Positions 29,841 to 30,198 of a DNA stretch of 30,198 bases are shown one piece after another. A program made the translations under genes and the position numbers. The notes under the pieces are model-generated. The model ran no database searches and was not told the origin of the DNA. It saw only the letters and a program-made list of their open reading frames with translations. Where the stretch lies: NCBI GenBank assembly GCA_041060555.1, contig JBEUDS010000032.1. One strand, given 5' to 3'. Within the stretch, counting starts at the first letter, position 1, and each line of letters starts with the position of its first letter. This DNA is from CAUJIW01 sp963205175. Lineage in GTDB: Bacteria > Pseudomonadota > Alphaproteobacteria > Sphingomonadales > Sphingomonadaceae.

Positions 29841-30198
29841 TCAGCTGCGGTTGGCCGAGGCGCGCTCACGCGCACGACGCACAATGGGGCTTTCGCCGCC
29901 GTTCGAGGCCGGCGAGCCGGCCGGTGACGGCCCCACGGCGACCACAGAGCTCGCCTCGGCGCGTGCCGCGAGGGCATCGAGGATGGAGCTTCGCAGCGCG
30001 TGCGGCGCCACCCCTTTCGCCATGGCGTCGGCGGCGTCGATGGCGACCCCCAGCCGGGCGCCTTGGGCGGCGATGGCGGCGATCTCCGCATATTCGGCGC
30101 GCAGCCGCTCGGCCGTTTGATCCGTCTGCGCCTCCGTCGCCTCCGGCGGCGCGGCGGGCGCCGCTGGTTGCGGCGTTCCGAGAGTTTCCGGATCGGAC
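29841..30198 (-). CDS. C-terminal part of ClpP/S49-type prohead protease (cut by window edge)
   Basis: The frame enters from the right edge and ends at 29841, giving about 118 residues: a Pro/Ala-rich linker (TLGTPQPAAPAAPPEATEAQ), then AERLRAEYAEIAAIAAQGAR, DAADAMAKGVAPHALRSSIL and DALAARAEAS. This tail is typical of lambda gpC-like/ClpP-type capsid maturation proteases of GC-rich hosts, where it acts as scaffold. The catalytic part is outside the window. The decoration gene follows after 17 nt. Confidence 0.75.
   Translation of the reverse strand, partial: SDPETLGTPQPAAPAAPPEATEAQTDQTAERLRAEYAEIAAIAAQGARLGVAIDAADAMAKGVAPHALRSSILDALAARAEASSVVAVGPSPAGSPASNGGESPIVRRARERASANRS

Noticed and set aside
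1..30198. CRISPR array, rRNA, complete tRNA, integrase or insertion sequence
   Set aside because: No regularly spaced repeats, no tRNA-like fold with anticodon arm, and no tyrosine/serine recombinase or transposase motif was found in the window.

Overview
The window looks like an alphaproteobacterial chromosome, most likely a sphingomonad or close relative. The evidence is the GC-rich late-phage block with DUF2793, DUF2460, DUF2163 and NlpC/P60 tail genes in gene-transfer-agent (GTA) order, and the DUF3489 and DUF6441 type proteins. This is an inference from gene families; no rRNA or other taxonomic marker is present. The window has two compositional halves, with a visible break near 8.3 kb.

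Left part (1-8.3 kb): the tail of an unknown gene on the + strand (3-77), a 16-bp piece resembling the 3' end of a tRNA-Ser (196-211, minus strand), and then a compact five-gene operon read leftward from 8276 to 297. In transcription order it encodes a HelD/UvrD-like SF1 helicase, a 295-aa protein I do not recognise, two different BrxC/BrxD-like P-loop ATPases (the second with a Tudor/CarD-like N-terminus), and an Lhr/BrxHI-like SF2 helicase. Start and stop codons overlap or lie within 14 nt throughout. The ATPase plus Lhr-like helicase pair recalls brxD-brxHI of type 2 BREX, but there is no methyltransferase, PglZ phosphatase or protease. I regard this operon as the best candidate for an undescribed genome-defence system.

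Right part (8.3-30.2 kb): late genes of a prophage or phage-derived element, all read leftward. From right to left: end of a ClpP/S49-type prohead protease, lambda gpD-like decoration protein, lambda gpE-like capsid protein, head-tail joining proteins, tail terminator candidate, tail tube, tail chaperone with a -1 frameshift site, tape measure, then a GTA-like tail tip (DUF2460, a 966-aa TIM-barrel/DUF2163 fusion, NlpC/P60 peptidase, 748-aa tip protein, DUF2793 protein). There are two lysis cassettes. One is intact in appearance (holin-like, Rz, nested Rz1 at 14.2-14.9 kb). The second (8.4-9.5 kb) has another Rz/Rz1-like pair and an M15 endolysin broken by a frameshift and probably a nonsense codon.

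Four cassettes are inserted into the late block on the opposite (+) strand: three toxin-antitoxin modules of different families (FitAB, AbrB-VapC, HigBA) and a run of four small genes including a DUF3489 protein. Each TA pair has a TGATG stop-start overlap and a palindrome just upstream that could be its operator. They probably stabilise the element. No rRNA, complete tRNA, CRISPR array, integrase or insertion sequence was seen.
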